Shown here piece by piece: positions 63,101 to 64,000 of a stretch of 64,000 nt of DNA. The stretch spans positions 3,812,001-3,876,000 of the forward strand of contig OX246739.1 in assembly GCA_945910005.1 (NCBI GenBank), read 5' to 3'. Both the position numbers and the translations under genes were made by a program. The DNA is from Isoperla grammatica (lineage: Eukaryota > Arthropoda > Insecta > Plecoptera > Perlodidae). The stretch's first letter is position 1. Every line of letters starts with the position of its first letter. A model generated the notes under the pieces. That model ran no database searches. It was not told where the DNA came from and saw only the letters and a program-made list of their open reading frames with translations.

Positions 63101-64000
63101 GGGTTGTTACGCCAGACAAAACGGTTTTATTTGTCACAAAGGGGTCGATTGGTTCCAAGGAAAAGTTTTATGAATCGTGTTTATGATTGTTTTGATTGAA
63201 CTACGACACGTTTAATAGATATGTTCGTCGTGACAAACACGTTTTAGCGGGTGACTTGAAGACTGCTAAACATGCAACTTCATACCTCGCTGTGTAGATG
63301 TTGTGCATTGATTTACGTACCCTACAAAACTAGCAAAACATGTACATTTAAGCAGTTTTCTACCCTTTCTACTTTCAATTTATTATTTTCTTTTAATGTG
63401 TTAGTTAATTTTCTTGTCTCGATCAGCATTGTTGGCATGACTAAGAATCCCAAGTATCAGCGTCATCACTTTATGTTTTTAGTTATAATTTGTATTTACC
63501 TCTCAACTGGGACGTATTAAAATTATTCATCAAGAAATTAGTCCTATTTGCGTTTCAATATTTCTCCTGTCTGCACAGAATTTTAGATCAGGTTTCACAA
63601 TACTTTTATTCGTGGAGATGCTTCTATACTACTTCTGATTATACTTTTTGAGGATGTTTATGTTGTTTATTGAGCTGCATCCGTATTGTTAGTATACTAT
63701 TCATTTGTGTATTTAGATATTTGCTGAAATGTATAATTTGAGACAAACGTAACATGGGAATTGGGTGTTTGTATGTGGGTGTTAGACTCGTGTGACAATA
63801 CTGCCCGAAAGTTGAAGTATCTGGAGCCAGCGGCTTGAGGGTGGCTCTTATGTGGTACCACTATGCGCATTCTGTTAATGAGTTGCTTCGGTGGGGTTTC
63901 TATTTTAATTAACCACTCAATTTCAAAGAAGGGGTATACATTGTGTTGTCAGAGTCAACTACTTGCTCTCGCTAAGTTAAGTGGGCGTAACTCGGTGAAG

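Larger units (their letters stand above)
55762..64000. other. Non-coding DNA right of the transposon (probably intron)
   Basis: No convincing exon or gene is seen. It contains the 30-nt G run at 55853, tRNA-like fragments near 57.1 and 59.8 kb, a G7/C17 pair at 58466-58496, G-rich tracts near 62.03 and 63.05 kb and short open frames without recognisable motifs. The next cadherin exon was not found here and is presumably beyond the window, unless it was missed. Confidence 0.5.

Overview
The window looks like animal (metazoan) nuclear DNA, most likely from an arthropod. It is AT-rich, almost free of coding sequence, and carries very long introns with good GT-AG junctions, microsatellites, tRNA-derived retroposon fragments and one large terminal-inverted-repeat transposon. 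There is no operon structure, Shine-Dalgarno site or bacterial gene density. The species cannot be fixed from the sequence alone.

Host gene. Three plus-strand exons (19223-19329, 23663-23870, 31831-31892) join in matching splice phases into one continuous stretch of extracellular cadherin repeat. The translation resembles the FAT1/2/3 group (insect Fat-like, kugelei). The exons are separated by introns of about 4.3 and 8.0 kb. The 19 kb before the first exon and the 32 kb after the last appear to be intronic too, so the whole window may lie inside one very large gene. No other convincing host gene was found.

Exon-fragment array. Immediately upstream of the second exon, at about 22530-23662, the 3' splice site and first ~45 nt of that exon are duplicated many times. 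The copies form a nested tandem array with a 263-bp higher-order period built from 60-, 102- and 101-bp steps. The copy nearest the true exon is exactly 102 nt (34 codons) upstream and is open into it, so it is a possible alternative in-frame acceptor.

Transposon. Positions 50517-55758 hold a ~5.2-kb element with ~535-bp terminal inverted repeats, a probable TTA target duplication, and 141-bp tandem units inside the inverted repeats. Its minus strand encodes a broken protein whose core carries the full set of acidic motifs of a FEN1/XPG-like PIN nuclease. No DDE transposase is visible. This is the best candidate for an undescribed system in the window.

Background. Long uninterrupted G or C tracts (11-30 nt) are unusually frequent, as is the palindrome TGACGTCA (eight copies). 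Several minisatellites, a perfect 12-bp hairpin and a handful of tRNA-like SINE fragments complete the picture.
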